Positions 48,679 to 57,753 of a DNA stretch of 64,000 bases are shown here, in pieces. Positions within the stretch are counted from its first letter, which is position 1. Every line of letters begins with the position of its first letter. Below the pieces are notes generated by a model. That model made no database searches. It worked only from the letters and a program-made list of their open reading frames with translations, and had not been told where the DNA came from. The translations under genes were made by a program, and so were the position numbers. The stretch spans positions 195,388-259,387 of the forward strand of contig NZ_GG693415.1 of NCBI RefSeq assembly GCF_000159435.1, in the 5' to 3' direction. The stretch is from Limosilactobacillus vaginalis DSM 5837 = ATCC 49540 (GTDB lineage: Bacteria > Bacillota > Bacilli > Lactobacillales > Lactobacillaceae).

Positions 48679-49326
48679 ATGTTAGAAGTTAAAAATTTAA
48701 AGAAAAGCTTTGGCAATCGGGTAATCCTTGATGATGTTAACCTAACCGTTAAAGATGATGAAATTCTTTGTATTGTTGGTCCTTCTGGTGCTGGGAAAAC
48801 GACATTGTTACGTTGCATTACAGGATTAGATACTCCTGATAGTGGTGAATTCTTGATGGATGGTAAGCCATTCGATCCTCAGGGAACTGGTGCTTCAGAT
48901 CGGGTAATTGGGGTTGTCTTCCAAGATTTTAACCTTTTTCCGAACCTTTCAGTAATGGAAAACATTACCCTTGCGCCAACGATGGTGCTTAAACAACCCA
49001 AAAATGAAGCGGTAAAAAAGGCTCAAGAGTTATTAGCTGAATTAGGGTTATCAACAAAGGGCAATCTTTACCCTTGGCAATTGTCTGGTGGGCAGAAGCA
49101 ACGGGTAGCAATTGCACGGGCTTTAGCAATGAAACCTAAAATTCTTTGCTATGATGAGCCAACGTCAGCCCTTGACCCGAACCTTCGTCAAGATGTTGCT
49201 AACATTATTCTTTCGCTAAAGAAGGGTGGAGTAACCCAGCTAGTAGTTACCCACGATTTGGACTTTGCCGAAGAAATTGCTGACGATTTGTTGAAAGTTA
49301 ACCCACTTGATCAAGGGCAAGACTAA
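48679..49326 (+). CDS. Amino acid ABC transporter ATP-binding protein
   Basis: ATPase of 215 residues. Walker A GPSGAGKTT near residues 34-42, signature [14 protein letters not shown] and Walker B ILCYDEPTSALDP. The H-loop is VTHDLDFAEE. It ends shortly after this, about 25 residues shorter than GlnQ-type ATPases, which still covers the full ABC core. Gap of 13 bases from the permease gene, with AAGGAGGAG as ribosome site. Confidence 0.92.
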   Translation: MLEVKNLKKSFGNRVILDDVNLTVKDDEILCIVGPSGAGKTTLLRCITGLDTPDSGEFLMDGKPFDPQGTGASDRVIGVVFQDFNLFPNLSVMENITLAPTMVLKQPKNEAVKKAQELLAELGLSTKGNLYPWQLSGGQKQRVAIARALAMKPKILCYDEPTSALDPNLRQDVANIILSLKKGGVTQLVVTHDLDFAEEIADDLLKVNPLDQGQD

Positions 49327-49344
49327 GAATGAGAGGTGCTTGCG

Positions 49345-50187
49345 ATGCGTAAAATTAAATATTGGCTGGTGCTTCTAGCTTTAATTACGCCCATCATTTT
49401 TCTTAGTGGTTGTGAGAGTGTTACCCAACGTGCGAATACTCAAGATACCTGGAACCGAATTGAACGCAGAAAGCGGGTTGTTATTGGACTGGATGATAGT
49501 TTCGTACCAATGGGCTTTCGGCAAAAAAACGGGAAATTAGTTGGGTATGATGTTGATCTGGCACGGGCTGTCTTTAAGCAGTACGGGATTAAGGCCGATT
49601 TTCAACCAATTGATTGGTCGATGAAGGAAACGGAATTGAAAAATGGGACAATTGATTTGCTATGGAATGGTTACTCAATTAATTCTAGTCGACGGAAAAA
49701 GGTTGCTTTCAGTCGACCATACTTGAAGAACGAGCAGATTCTTGTTACCAAAAAAGCTTCTAACATTTTAAACTTTGCCGGTATGAAGGGTAAATCATTA
49801 GGGGTTCAGAATGGTTCAACTGGACTTACTGCATTGGATGAGCGGCCTAAAGCTCTTAAGGACTTAATTAAAAACCAGAAACCGGTCCTCTATGATACTT
49901 TCCCGGATGCGTTTATCGACTTAAACGCAAACCGGATTCAAGGAATTTTGATGGATCAGGTATATGCAGATTATTATATTAAGCACCAAAAAAATAGTTC
50001 TTCATACAGGACCTATTCTAGTAAAGAACTCCCTGTTGAGTATTATGCTGTGGGGATGCGGAAGGGTGACAAGACTCTTCGCCAAAAAATTAATGCTGGA
50101 CTGGGTAAATTACAAAAGAATGGTGAATTAAGAAAAATTAACCAGAAGTGGTTCGGTACTAATAGTAACTACCTTGGTGCAGATTAA
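49345..50187 (+). CDS. Amino acid-binding lipoprotein of the ABC importer
   Basis: Substrate-binding lipoprotein of 280 residues, family 3. The signal peptide ends in the lipobox LSGC with lipidated C23. The mature part has the family opening RVVIGLDDSFVPMGFRQKNG, YDVDLARAVF and ELKNGTIDLLWNGYS. Start ATG 49345 lies behind GAGAGGTG; GTG 49336 overlaps that site. T-box control points to histidine as ligand; this is inference. Confidence 0.9.
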   Translation: MRKIKYWLVLLALITPIIFLSGCESVTQRANTQDTWNRIERRKRVVIGLDDSFVPMGFRQKNGKLVGYDVDLARAVFKQYGIKADFQPIDWSMKETELKNGTIDLLWNGYSINSSRRKKVAFSRPYLKNEQILVTKKASNILNFAGMKGKSLGVQNGSTGLTALDERPKALKDLIKNQKPVLYDTFPDAFIDLNANRIQGILMDQVYADYYIKHQKNSSSYRTYSSKELPVEYYAVGMRKGDKTLRQKINAGLGKLQKNGELRKINQKWFGTNSNYLGAD

Positions 50188-50195
50188 AATTTTTC

Positions 50196-50324
50196 TGTGA
50201 CATCTTTAAACCATGGAAGTGGAGAGCGCAAATAGGGTTCCAGAGTTCGGCTATACCGGATACTGGAACCCATTTGCGTACCGCGCTGTTCGTATTTGAA
50301 CTTGGTAAAAGTACTTATGTCACA
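50196..50324. repeat. 129-bp imperfect palindrome of unknown nature
   Basis: Begins TGTGACAT and ends ATGTCACA. Inside, CGCAAATAGGGTTCCAG (50227) pairs with CTGGAACCCATTTGCG (to 50278), with one bulged A, around a small CGG/CCG stem. Between ends and core, CTTTAAACCA and TGGTAAAAG also match loosely, so the whole forms a rod. No T-run on either strand, so it is not a simple terminator. It could be a non-coding RNA, a MITE-like element, or an extragenic repeat. Confidence 0.75.
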
Positions 50325-50453
50325 GTCCCCACATTTTCTTAAAATTAAATTATTGACAAAGTTTGTAATTTAGGGCGTGATAAAGTATCATTATTCAGTA
50401 TGATTTAGTTTCGATCTATAATTTTAATTGCATTGGGGAAGGGAGATATATCA

Positions 50454-51707
50454 GTGGATTATCGTCTTGCTAAGGGTGTCGATTTGCATGTTATTCCGAC
50501 AAAGCAGTTTAAGATGACCCATATCTTGATTGACTTTGCGACACCACAGACAACTACGAATGCCACAGCAAGGAACCTCCTTGCTAACCTATTGGAAACA
50601 AGTACTCATCTTTATCCGACACAAACAGCGCTTGCACGTCAGATGGCAAAATTATATGGAGCATTTGTTTCACTTGGTGTTGGTCGGGTAGGCCGGTTAC
50701 ACACCGTTCGGCTGCGATCAAGTTTTATTAATAACTACTTGGCACAGAATAATTTATTTGCGCAGGTAACCGAGTTGATTAATCAGGTACTGTTCCACCC
50801 ATTAATTGATGATGGTGAATTTGATAGCCCGACTTTCCGTCTTCAGGTAAATAACCTTGCTAGTTCAATTAAAGCGCTATACGATGACAAACAATTTTAT
50901 GCTAATCAGCAATTATTAAAGCTCTATTATGCTCCTGATTCCGTTATGAGGACGCCGAGCTTTGGTAAAATTACGGATCTTGATTACTGTACGCCTGCAA
51001 GCCTTGTTCAAACATATGAGAAAATGATTAACCAGGATAAGGTTGATATTTTTGTCTTGGGAAATGTTGATCCTGAAAACGTCCATTCAGCAATTTGTCA
51101 GCTACCGTTTGCTGATCGAAATTCACAGCTTCCTGAGACGCCATTTTACTTTCAACAAGCTCATGAAGATGTAATTAATCAAGAAGAACAGCAGCATGTT
51201 AGTCAGGCTAAGTTAGACCTTGGCTATCACCTGCCAATTTACTACCGAGATCCGCTATATCCGGCTGCATTAGTTTTTAATGGGCTCTTTGGTGGGACCC
51301 CTTATTCAAAACTATTTACTAATGTTCGTGAAAGGGCAGGGTTAGCATATTACGCTTCAAGTCGCCTGGCACCATTTTCCGGGTTAGTTAACGTGCAAAC
51401 CGGAATCCAGCCAACTGATTACCAAACTGCTCTAACAATGATCCAGGAACAAGTAACCGAACTCCAAACCGGAAACTTTACTGAAGACTTAATGCGTGAA
51501 GTTCAGGATGCATTAATTAATCAGCATTATGCTGGCTTTGACCTTGCAAATAATATTTTGGAACACCATCTGGTTAACCAATTGCTTTCATTAGGAGAAC
51601 AAACGGATTTTGCAAATCAAATCAACCAGGTGACGAAGAATGATGTAATGAAGGTTGCATCAATGATTAAACTACAGGCAAGTTATTTATTGAGTGGTGA
51701 AAAATAA
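50454..51707 (+). CDS. M16 peptidase-like protein YfmF/YmfF (no zinc motif)
   Basis: Insulinase-fold protein of 417 residues. The usual HXXEH zinc motif is missing; the matching region reads NLLANLLETSTH, so it is likely the inactive partner. The R/Y-pair region appears as NVRERAGLAYYASSR. With its active neighbour it matches the pair linked to EF-P 5-aminopentanol modification in B. subtilis, called YfmF and YfmH in annotation. Start GTG 50454 behind AAGGGAG. TTGACA at 50353 may be its -35. Confidence 0.85.
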   Translation: MDYRLAKGVDLHVIPTKQFKMTHILIDFATPQTTTNATARNLLANLLETSTHLYPTQTALARQMAKLYGAFVSLGVGRVGRLHTVRLRSSFINNYLAQNNLFAQVTELINQVLFHPLIDDGEFDSPTFRLQVNNLASSIKALYDDKQFYANQQLLKLYYAPDSVMRTPSFGKITDLDYCTPASLVQTYEKMINQDKVDIFVLGNVDPENVHSAICQLPFADRNSQLPETPFYFQQAHEDVINQEEQQHVSQAKLDLGYHLPIYYRDPLYPAALVFNGLFGGTPYSKLFTNVRERAGLAYYASSRLAPFSGLVNVQTGIQPTDYQTALTMIQEQVTELQTGNFTEDLMREVQDALINQHYAGFDLANNILEHHLVNQLLSLGEQTDFANQINQVTKNDVMKVASMIKLQASYLLSGEK

Positions 51708-51713
51708 AACTAT

Positions 51714-53012
51714 ATGAATAAAGAAGTTTATGACGAATTTAACCAACCGGTTTATCGACAACAGTTGCCAACCGGTTTATCCTTGCAGATGATCCCGATG
51801 AGTGGTTACCATAAAACCTATGCAATTTTTACTACTGATTTTGGTTCAATTGATAATCACTTTGTTCCGTACGGCAAAAAAAACGCAATTCAAGTTCCAG
51901 ATGGGATTGCGCATTTTTTAGAGCATAAAATGTTTGAAAAGGCTGATCACGATGCATTTGATCTATTCGGAAAACTTGGTGCTGATTCAAATGCCTTTAC
52001 AAGTTTTACCCAAACAAGCTACCTCTTTTCTACTACCGATCATGTTCGGGAAAGTTTGAATGTCTTGCTCGACTTTGTTCAAGAACCGTACTTTACAGAG
52101 CAAACGGTTAAAAAAGAACAGGGAATTATTGGTCAAGAGATCAAAATGTATGAGGATGACGCTGCTTGGCGGTTATATCTTGGAATCTTAGGCAACCTTT
52201 ATCCCAATGATCCCATGCATATTGATATTGCAGGAACAGTCGATAGTATCAGCAAGATTACTCCCGAGTACTTAATGGAGACTTACCGGACTTTCTACCA
52301 ACCTAGCAATATGAACCTAGTGTTGGCAGGAAAGTTGGATCCGGATGAGGTTGTTGAATGGGTTACTAACAATCAAAGTCGTCGGCAATTCTTACCTGCA
52401 ATAACACCAGAGCGAATCTTTAACCTTCATGATCCAGCTGCTCATGATGTTATTCCGTTTCGGTCCCTAACAATGGATGTTGCCAGGCCAAAAGTTATCG
52501 TTGGGTTGCGTGGAATTGAGCTTCCTGACAGTGGTCGAGAACGGTTGCATTACAAATTAGCGATTGACTTATTACTCGATGTCCTATTTGATGATACTTC
52601 GGACAATTATTTGCGTTTATACAATAATGAGGTTCTTGACGATTCATTTGCTTATAATTTAGAAATGCAACGCGATTTTTACTTCGCATATTTCAGTTCT
52701 GACACGGATCAAATGGAACGATTTGCGGACGAAGTGATTGCTATTTTAGAAAGTGCGGATCAGCAAATTGATGCTGCGAGAACACGCTTTAATGAAATTA
52801 AGAATGCGGAGATTGGTCGCTTAACTGGCTTATTGGATTCGCCAGAGGCTGTTGCAAACCATTATGGAGGAAGTTTCTTCGATGGTGCTAACCTGATGGA
52901 TGAGATTAGGGAATTACGATCAATCAATTTGAATGACCTTTATGATGTTGCCAAACGCTTCATTGTTTCACGGGGGATTTCTGTATTCCAAATTATTCCA
53001 CAGCACCGTTAA
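51714..53012 (+). CDS. M16 zinc peptidase YfmH/YmfH
   Basis: Zinc peptidase of 432 residues with the inverted motif HFLEH at 67-71 and the third ligand region EQGIIGQEIKMYEDD further on. It follows its inactive partner by six bases, so the two are likely to form a heterodimer like other M16B pairs. Family knowledge links the pair to maturation of modified EF-P; direct substrate is not visible. It stands before rodZ in the conserved order of many Firmicutes. Confidence 0.88.
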   Translation: MNKEVYDEFNQPVYRQQLPTGLSLQMIPMSGYHKTYAIFTTDFGSIDNHFVPYGKKNAIQVPDGIAHFLEHKMFEKADHDAFDLFGKLGADSNAFTSFTQTSYLFSTTDHVRESLNVLLDFVQEPYFTEQTVKKEQGIIGQEIKMYEDDAAWRLYLGILGNLYPNDPMHIDIAGTVDSISKITPEYLMETYRTFYQPSNMNLVLAGKLDPDEVVEWVTNNQSRRQFLPAITPERIFNLHDPAAHDVIPFRSLTMDVARPKVIVGLRGIELPDSGRERLHYKLAIDLLLDVLFDDTSDNYLRLYNNEVLDDSFAYNLEMQRDFYFAYFSSDTDQMERFADEVIAILESADQQIDAARTRFNEIKNAEIGRLTGLLDSPEAVANHYGGSFFDGANLMDEIRELRSINLNDLYDVAKRFIVSRGISVFQIIPQHR

Positions 53013-53048
53013 TTCAATACTTTCTTAATAATTGATAGCGGGATGCCA

Positions 53049-53057
53049 TGCTATAAT
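53049..53057 (+). promoter_or_regulatory. Extended -10 promoter of rodZ
   Basis: TGCTATAAT, 40 bases before the rodZ ATG. Confidence 0.65.
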
Positions 53058-53096
53058 TAGCAGGTAGGATTAAAATTCAGAGATGGAGATATCACA

Positions 53097-54161
53097 ATGA
53101 GTGAAAACGATAATGAACAACAAATCCAAATTGGAAAGAAGCTACGTGATGCCCGCCAAGCCAAGGGTTACACGTTAGATGACTTACAACAGTTAACGAA
53201 AATTCAAAAGCGATACTTAATTGCAATTGAAGACGAAAAATTTGACGAATTGCCAGGGGACTTTTACGTTCGGGCCTTTATTAAGCAATATGCAGATACG
53301 GTGGGCCTTGATGGCAATGAGCTGTTAAAAGAGTTCAATGAACAATTACCTAAGGCGAAGACGGAGGAATATTCCGACCACATTAGTCAGGCAGTTGAAA
53401 CACGAGCAAATCGGCGGAAAACCGTTAGCCAAGGGGTTAGCAAGGTTCGCCAATACATGCCAACCATTATTATTGCGTGTGTAATCGTGATTGTTCTAGC
53501 TGCAATTTGGGTAACAGCAATTGTTCGTGGTCATCAGGATGCTTCAACAAAGATCGATAATAGCTCTGTTTCGGTTTCGGGTGAAAGTCGGAAGAAGAGC
53601 AGCAGTTCTGTAAAGAAGAGTTCTACTAAGCCAAAGAAGAGTGCGGCTATTAAATTAACAGAAGCTAGCCGGAATAATAATAGTGTTACTTACAATGCTG
53701 CTTCATTAAAGAAGGATGCCAAGTTACAAATTAAGACAAGCGGTCGGGCATGGAACAGTGTTACTACTGATGGTACAAGTGCTCTAAGCCGGACAATGGA
53801 CGCTAATTCAACGGCTAATGTAACTATTAAACGAACTACCAATACAGTTGTTATTACTGTTGGTAATGCTTCAGCTACTACCTTAAAGCTTGGTAATAAG
53901 AAGATTAACTTTACGGATAATGGTCGTTACAATAATACTCGAATAGTGACGATCCACTTTGGTAATTCATCAAGTTCATCTGTATCAAGCAGTGTTTCCT
54001 CTAGTCGAACTACTAGTGGTCAGCAAACTACTACCCAGACGACGAGAACTAGCCAAACAACCCAAAGCACTACAACTAATGCGGCCCGGACTACTACAAA
54101 TCAAAGTCAGAACCGGACACAAACGCAACAGTCACAAACTAACCAAACGCAGTCACGTTAA
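53097..54161 (+). CDS. rodZ: RodZ-like shape protein (YmfM family)
   Basis: Bitopic cytoskeleton adaptor of 354 residues. An N-terminal helix-turn-helix domain (residues about 10-80, GKKLRDARQAKGYTLDDL) binds MreB in RodZ. A basic juxtamembrane stretch and a membrane helix at 121-143 follow. Outside comes a Ser-rich linker and a DUF4115-type beta domain. The last 65 or so residues are almost only S, T, Q, N and R, an unusually long low-complexity tail. It precedes pgsA by 21 bases. Confidence 0.88.
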   Translation: MSENDNEQQIQIGKKLRDARQAKGYTLDDLQQLTKIQKRYLIAIEDEKFDELPGDFYVRAFIKQYADTVGLDGNELLKEFNEQLPKAKTEEYSDHISQAVETRANRRKTVSQGVSKVRQYMPTIIIACVIVIVLAAIWVTAIVRGHQDASTKIDNSSVSVSGESRKKSSSSVKKSSTKPKKSAAIKLTEASRNNNSVTYNAASLKKDAKLQIKTSGRAWNSVTTDGTSALSRTMDANSTANVTIKRTTNTVVITVGNASATTLKLGNKKINFTDNGRYNNTRIVTIHFGNSSSSSVSSSVSSSRTTSGQQTTTQTTRTSQTTQSTTTNAARTTTNQSQNRTQTQQSQTNQTQSR

Positions 54162-54182
54162 TGGTTATGAGGAGGAAGTAAT

Positions 54183-54770
54183 TTGAATTTACCTAATAAA
54201 CTAACCGTTGTGCGGTTAATCATCATCCCCTTTTTCTTACTGCTAATGGTTCTCCCATTACAATCGTGGGGTGCGATTAGCTTTTGGGGTGCGACAATTC
54301 CCGTTTCACAATTTATTGCTGCAATCTTATTTATTGCAGCAACGTTAACCGATAATTTAGACGGTCGAATTGCGCGTAAGCACCACTTAGTAACTAATTT
54401 TGGAAAGTTTACTGATCCGCTAGCAGATAAATTACTAGTAATGACGGCATTTATTGTTTTAACTGGTAATCAAGTTGTTCCTGCCTGGGTAACATCAATT
54501 ATTATCTGGCGAGAATTATCGGTTACTGGGTTGCGTCTCTTGTTGGTAGAGCAAGACGGTATTGTTTTGGCTGCTAAAATGCCAGGGAAAATTAAAACAA
54601 CTACCCAGTTTATTGCAATTATCTTCTTACTTCTTAATAACGTGATTTTTGCAATTTGGGGAATTCCGTTCGGTCAAATTATGCTATACATTTGCCTATT
54701 CTTTACCATTTACTCTGGGGTTGACTACTTTATTCAGGGACGAGATGTCTTTTCAGACGGTTTTAAATAA
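54183..54770 (+). CDS. pgsA: Phosphatidylglycerophosphate synthase
   Basis: Membrane enzyme of 195 residues that joins CDP-diacylglycerol and glycerol-3-phosphate. The CDP-alcohol phosphotransferase motif D-x2-D-G-x2-A-R-x8-G-x3-D-x3-D is intact in DNLDGRIARK through FGKFTDPLADKLL. Four or more membrane helices surround it. Start TTG 54183 is behind GAGGAGGAAG. It makes the precursor of phosphatidylglycerol and cardiolipin. Confidence 0.94.
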   Translation: MNLPNKLTVVRLIIIPFFLLLMVLPLQSWGAISFWGATIPVSQFIAAILFIAATLTDNLDGRIARKHHLVTNFGKFTDPLADKLLVMTAFIVLTGNQVVPAWVTSIIIWRELSVTGLRLLLVEQDGIVLAAKMPGKIKTTTQFIAIIFLLLNNVIFAIWGIPFGQIMLYICLFFTIYSGVDYFIQGRDVFSDGFK

Positions 54771-54791
54771 TTATTACTTTTATATGTATAA

Positions 54792-54830
54792 GAAACGACT
54801 TGGCTCATCTTTGAGCGAGGTCGTTTTTGT
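54792..54830 (+). terminator. Terminator of pgsA
   Basis: AAACGACTTGGCTCA pairs with TTGAGCGAGGTCGTTT, then TTGTTTT. Confidence 0.88.
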
Positions 54831-54946
54831 TTTGATAAAAAAAGTTATTGATATTTTTAGAAAAAATGTTCATTTATTGTTTGAAATATGTTAATATTGG
54901 TCTGTACCTTTTTTTGAAAAGGATTTCATATTAAGGAGATGTAGTT

Positions 54947-56305
54947 ATGCTTTCATTTTTGAAACCAGCTCCTGATGCTAAAACTAAGGTTCCAAAGGAT
55001 AAAATTTCAACCGTTTATAAGTGGCGTCAAGTTGGTGTTTTATTGTCAATCTGTATTGGTTACATTGGCTATTATGTTATTCGTCTTATTTTCACAACCG
55101 AACAGAATGACATTATGAAGCAATATGGATTTACTACGGCTGATATCGGGATGGTTCTTTCTTGTTTTGGTATTGGTTATGGTATTTCTAAGCTGTTCAT
55201 GGGAGCACTTAGTGATAAGAGTAACCCAAATCACTATTTAGCAACTGGGTTGATTATTTCAGCAATTTTGAACTTCGGGTTAGGGGCTACAAAGAACCTT
55301 TACGTAATGATGTTCTTAATGCTTGTAATGTCAGTTGCTCAAGGGATGGGGGCTGCCGCATGTCAACGGATCGTTCAACTTTGGTGGGGTAAGAAGCACC
55401 GTGGAGCTATTTACTCTATTTGGTCTTCTGCCCACAACGCTGGTGCTTTTGTCTGTGTTGCCGTTGTTCAATTGGCAACTTTCATGTTCTCAGGTTCAAT
55501 TCCGGCTGTGTTCTACACGGCATCAGTTGTTTCATTGATTATCGCTGCCTTCGTATTGATCTGTGGTGCTGATCGGCCAACAACTGTAGGTTTGCCAAGT
55601 ATTTCTCAATACACTGGCGATGAGGTTGTTCTTGAAAACGGTAAGGCTTCCTCATCAGAATTAACAAACTTAACCTTGCCACAAATTTTTGTAAAGTACA
55701 TTTTGACTAACAAGGTAGTTTGGGCGATTACGCTAACTTCAATGTCTCTTTACCTGGTTCGTTACGGGGTTATGAGTTGGATTCCAAGTTTCCTTGTTCA
55801 ATCTAAGGGCTTCAGTCCATCGTTTGCTAAGTGGTTAGTCGGGATCTTTGAATTAGCAGCTGTTCCAGGTGTTATCATTATGGGTGCCATTTCTGACTTC
55901 TTAAAGGATCGACGGGCAATTGTTTGTATCGCTTGTGTTATCTTGCTTTTCATTTGCCTGACTACTTACTTCTTTAGTACAAGTCATGCCTTAATTGTTA
56001 CTGTTCTTTTCATTATGGGAACTTTAATTTACGCCCCATTAACATTAGTTGGTTTAATGGTTAATGAAGCTGTTCCAAAGTTTGCCGTTGGGTCCTCAAC
56101 AGGATTCATGGGCTTCTTCCAATACATTTTTGGTGAAACTTTGGCAACTGCCTTAATTGGGGTTTTAGTATCCAAGTATGGTTGGTTAGCAAGTAACATT
56201 GTCCTCTATTCAGCTGCAACACTTGCCCTCTTGTTGTTAATCTACATTATGTTTAACGAAAACCGTGTGGCAAAGCTTGCCAAAGAGGAAAATAATAAAG
56301 AATAA
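54947..56305 (+). CDS. Organophosphate:phosphate antiporter (GlpT/UhpT family)
   Basis: MFS transporter of 452 residues with 12 predicted helices. IGYIGYYVIRLIFTTEQNDI and GISKLFMGALSDKSNPNHYL are typical of GlpT/UhpT proteins, as is DRPTTVGLPSI before the central loop. Substrate is probably glycerol-3-phosphate or a hexose phosphate; I cannot decide. It is flanked by its own terminators and sits between pgsA and cinA, genes often neighbours in lactobacilli, so it may be an insertion. ATG follows TAAGGAGATG. Confidence 0.85.
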   Translation: MLSFLKPAPDAKTKVPKDKISTVYKWRQVGVLLSICIGYIGYYVIRLIFTTEQNDIMKQYGFTTADIGMVLSCFGIGYGISKLFMGALSDKSNPNHYLATGLIISAILNFGLGATKNLYVMMFLMLVMSVAQGMGAAACQRIVQLWWGKKHRGAIYSIWSSAHNAGAFVCVAVVQLATFMFSGSIPAVFYTASVVSLIIAAFVLICGADRPTTVGLPSISQYTGDEVVLENGKASSSELTNLTLPQIFVKYILTNKVVWAITLTSMSLYLVRYGVMSWIPSFLVQSKGFSPSFAKWLVGIFELAAVPGVIIMGAISDFLKDRRAIVCIACVILLFICLTTYFFSTSHALIVTVLFIMGTLIYAPLTLVGLMVNEAVPKFAVGSSTGFMGFFQYIFGETLATALIGVLVSKYGWLASNIVLYSAATLALLLLIYIMFNENRVAKLAKEENNKE

Positions 56306-56331
56306 GCACTAAGCTGTTTTTGTAAGCAAAA

Positions 56332-56370
56332 GACTCTAGTTTCAGTTTATCTGGATACTAGAGTTTTTTG
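56332..56370 (+). terminator. Terminator of the organophosphate transporter
   Basis: ACTCTAGTTTC pairs with GGATACTAGAGT, followed by six T. Confidence 0.88.
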
Positions 56371-56487
56371 ATCGAGACTTATATCTCTAAGAAATTAGTT
56401 ATATCATTTATCTAGGACAAAAAATTATTTTCCATAAAAAATAAAATTGAAGTAATTTTACGTTATTGATAGTTGGAGGCAAAAAAC

Positions 56488-57729
56488 ATGAATGCAGAAA
56501 TTATTTCGGTTGGTGATGAACTTCAGCGTGGTGAAATCACGAATACTAATTCAGCATTTTTAGCAAAAAAGCTCAATTCTTTAGGCATTACGGTAGCATC
56601 GCAAGTAACAGTCGGGGATGATCCAACTGCCATTATTAATTGTGTACGGGAAGCGCAGGATCGTGCAGAGATTATTTTTATTTGTGGCGGTTTAGGACCA
56701 ACAGCAGATGATGTTACCTTGTCAGCAGTCGCGAGAGGTGTTGGTGTAATGGTAAAGACCGATGATCAAACCTGGCACCACCTTTTGGGAATCTTTGCAC
56801 AGCGGCAAATTCCGGTTCAACCGGAGAATAAGCGCCAGGCTCAATACATTGGCGAGCTAATTCCAAATTCGCGGGGACTCGCTTTAGGAAGCTGGTTCAA
56901 GACGGCAAAGAGCCGAGTGGTAATTCTTCCCGGACCCCCTGCCGAATTTCAAGCAATGGTGGATCGAGAGGTGCTTCCGCGAATTATCAAAGAGTTTAGT
57001 ATTCAAAAAACGATCAAAACACGAGCACTCCATTTTCTTGGTCGGCCTGAATCAACCTTAATGAGCGAGTTAAAGCCGATAATGAAGGATTACCCTAACG
57101 TTGCTATTACTTCCTACGTCAAGCCAACTAATATTGAGCTCCGGTTAACGATAATTGCAGGTGCACACGCAGATATTAAAGCAACATTTGATCGGGTAAC
57201 TAAGGCAATTCTGAAAAAAGAGCAGCAATACTATCTGGGAATGGGGAATGACTTTAATTTAGCCAATGAGGTTGTTGGTCTCCTTAAGCAGCAAAAGCTA
57301 AAAATTACGGGGGCTGAAAGTTTGACTGGGGGACTCTTTCAAAGTACGATTTGTTCTATTCCTGGAGCTTCGGCGATCTTTGATGGGGGCTTTGTTACCT
57401 ATGCTGCTGAAGCAAAAATTAGCTTGCTTGGTATTCCTGCTTCACTGATTAACCAAAACGGGGTTGTAAGTAGTGCGACTGCTCAGGCAATGGCAGATTA
57501 CTCACGAAAGAAGCTTGATGCGGACTTTGGAATTGGCTTTACAGGGGTTGCGGGGCCCGATGAACTCGAAGGACAACCAGCTGGAACGGTGTGGATTGGA
57601 TTGGCGCGCAAAGGCCAACCTACTATCTCTAAGCAATTACGGTTGGCCGGATATTTGGGACGACAAGAAATTCGCTTACTGAGCGTTCAGTATGGTTTAC
57701 AGATGCTTTTAAAGGAATTAAGAAAATAA
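56488..57729 (+). CDS. cinA: CinA competence/damage-inducible protein
   Basis: Two-domain protein of 413 residues. The N-terminal MoCF-like part (AEIISVGDELQRGEITNTN, FICGGLGPTADD) resembles an ADP-ribose pyrophosphatase, and the C-terminal part (ITGAESLTGGLFQSTI, GFTGVAGPDE) is the nicotinamide-nucleotide amidase that recycles NMN. Start ATG 56488 behind GGAGGCAAAAAAC. Next to recA as in many naturally competent Firmicutes, though competence itself is not shown here. Confidence 0.93.
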   Translation: MNAEIISVGDELQRGEITNTNSAFLAKKLNSLGITVASQVTVGDDPTAIINCVREAQDRAEIIFICGGLGPTADDVTLSAVARGVGVMVKTDDQTWHHLLGIFAQRQIPVQPENKRQAQYIGELIPNSRGLALGSWFKTAKSRVVILPGPPAEFQAMVDREVLPRIIKEFSIQKTIKTRALHFLGRPESTLMSELKPIMKDYPNVAITSYVKPTNIELRLTIIAGAHADIKATFDRVTKAILKKEQQYYLGMGNDFNLANEVVGLLKQQKLKITGAESLTGGLFQSTICSIPGASAIFDGGFVTYAAEAKISLLGIPASLINQNGVVSSATAQAMADYSRKKLDADFGIGFTGVAGPDELEGQPAGTVWIGLARKGQPTISKQLRLAGYLGRQEIRLLSVQYGLQMLLKELRK

Positions 57730-57730
57730 C

Positions 57731-57744
57731 CGAACTTTTGTTTG
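57731..57744. promoter_or_regulatory. Likely LexA (SOS) box of recA
   Basis: CGAACTTTTGTTTG differs from the Gram-positive consensus CGAAC-N4-GTTCG at one base. It lies just upstream of the recA -35. Confidence 0.7.
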
Positions 57745-57753
57745 CTAAAATTC

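Noticed and set aside
50196..50324. Terminator of the His-type ABC operon
   Set aside because: There is no T-run behind the hairpin on either strand.
54649..54894. Small plus-strand frame across the pgsA end and terminator
   Set aside because: It overlaps pgsA in another frame and runs through the terminator; no support.
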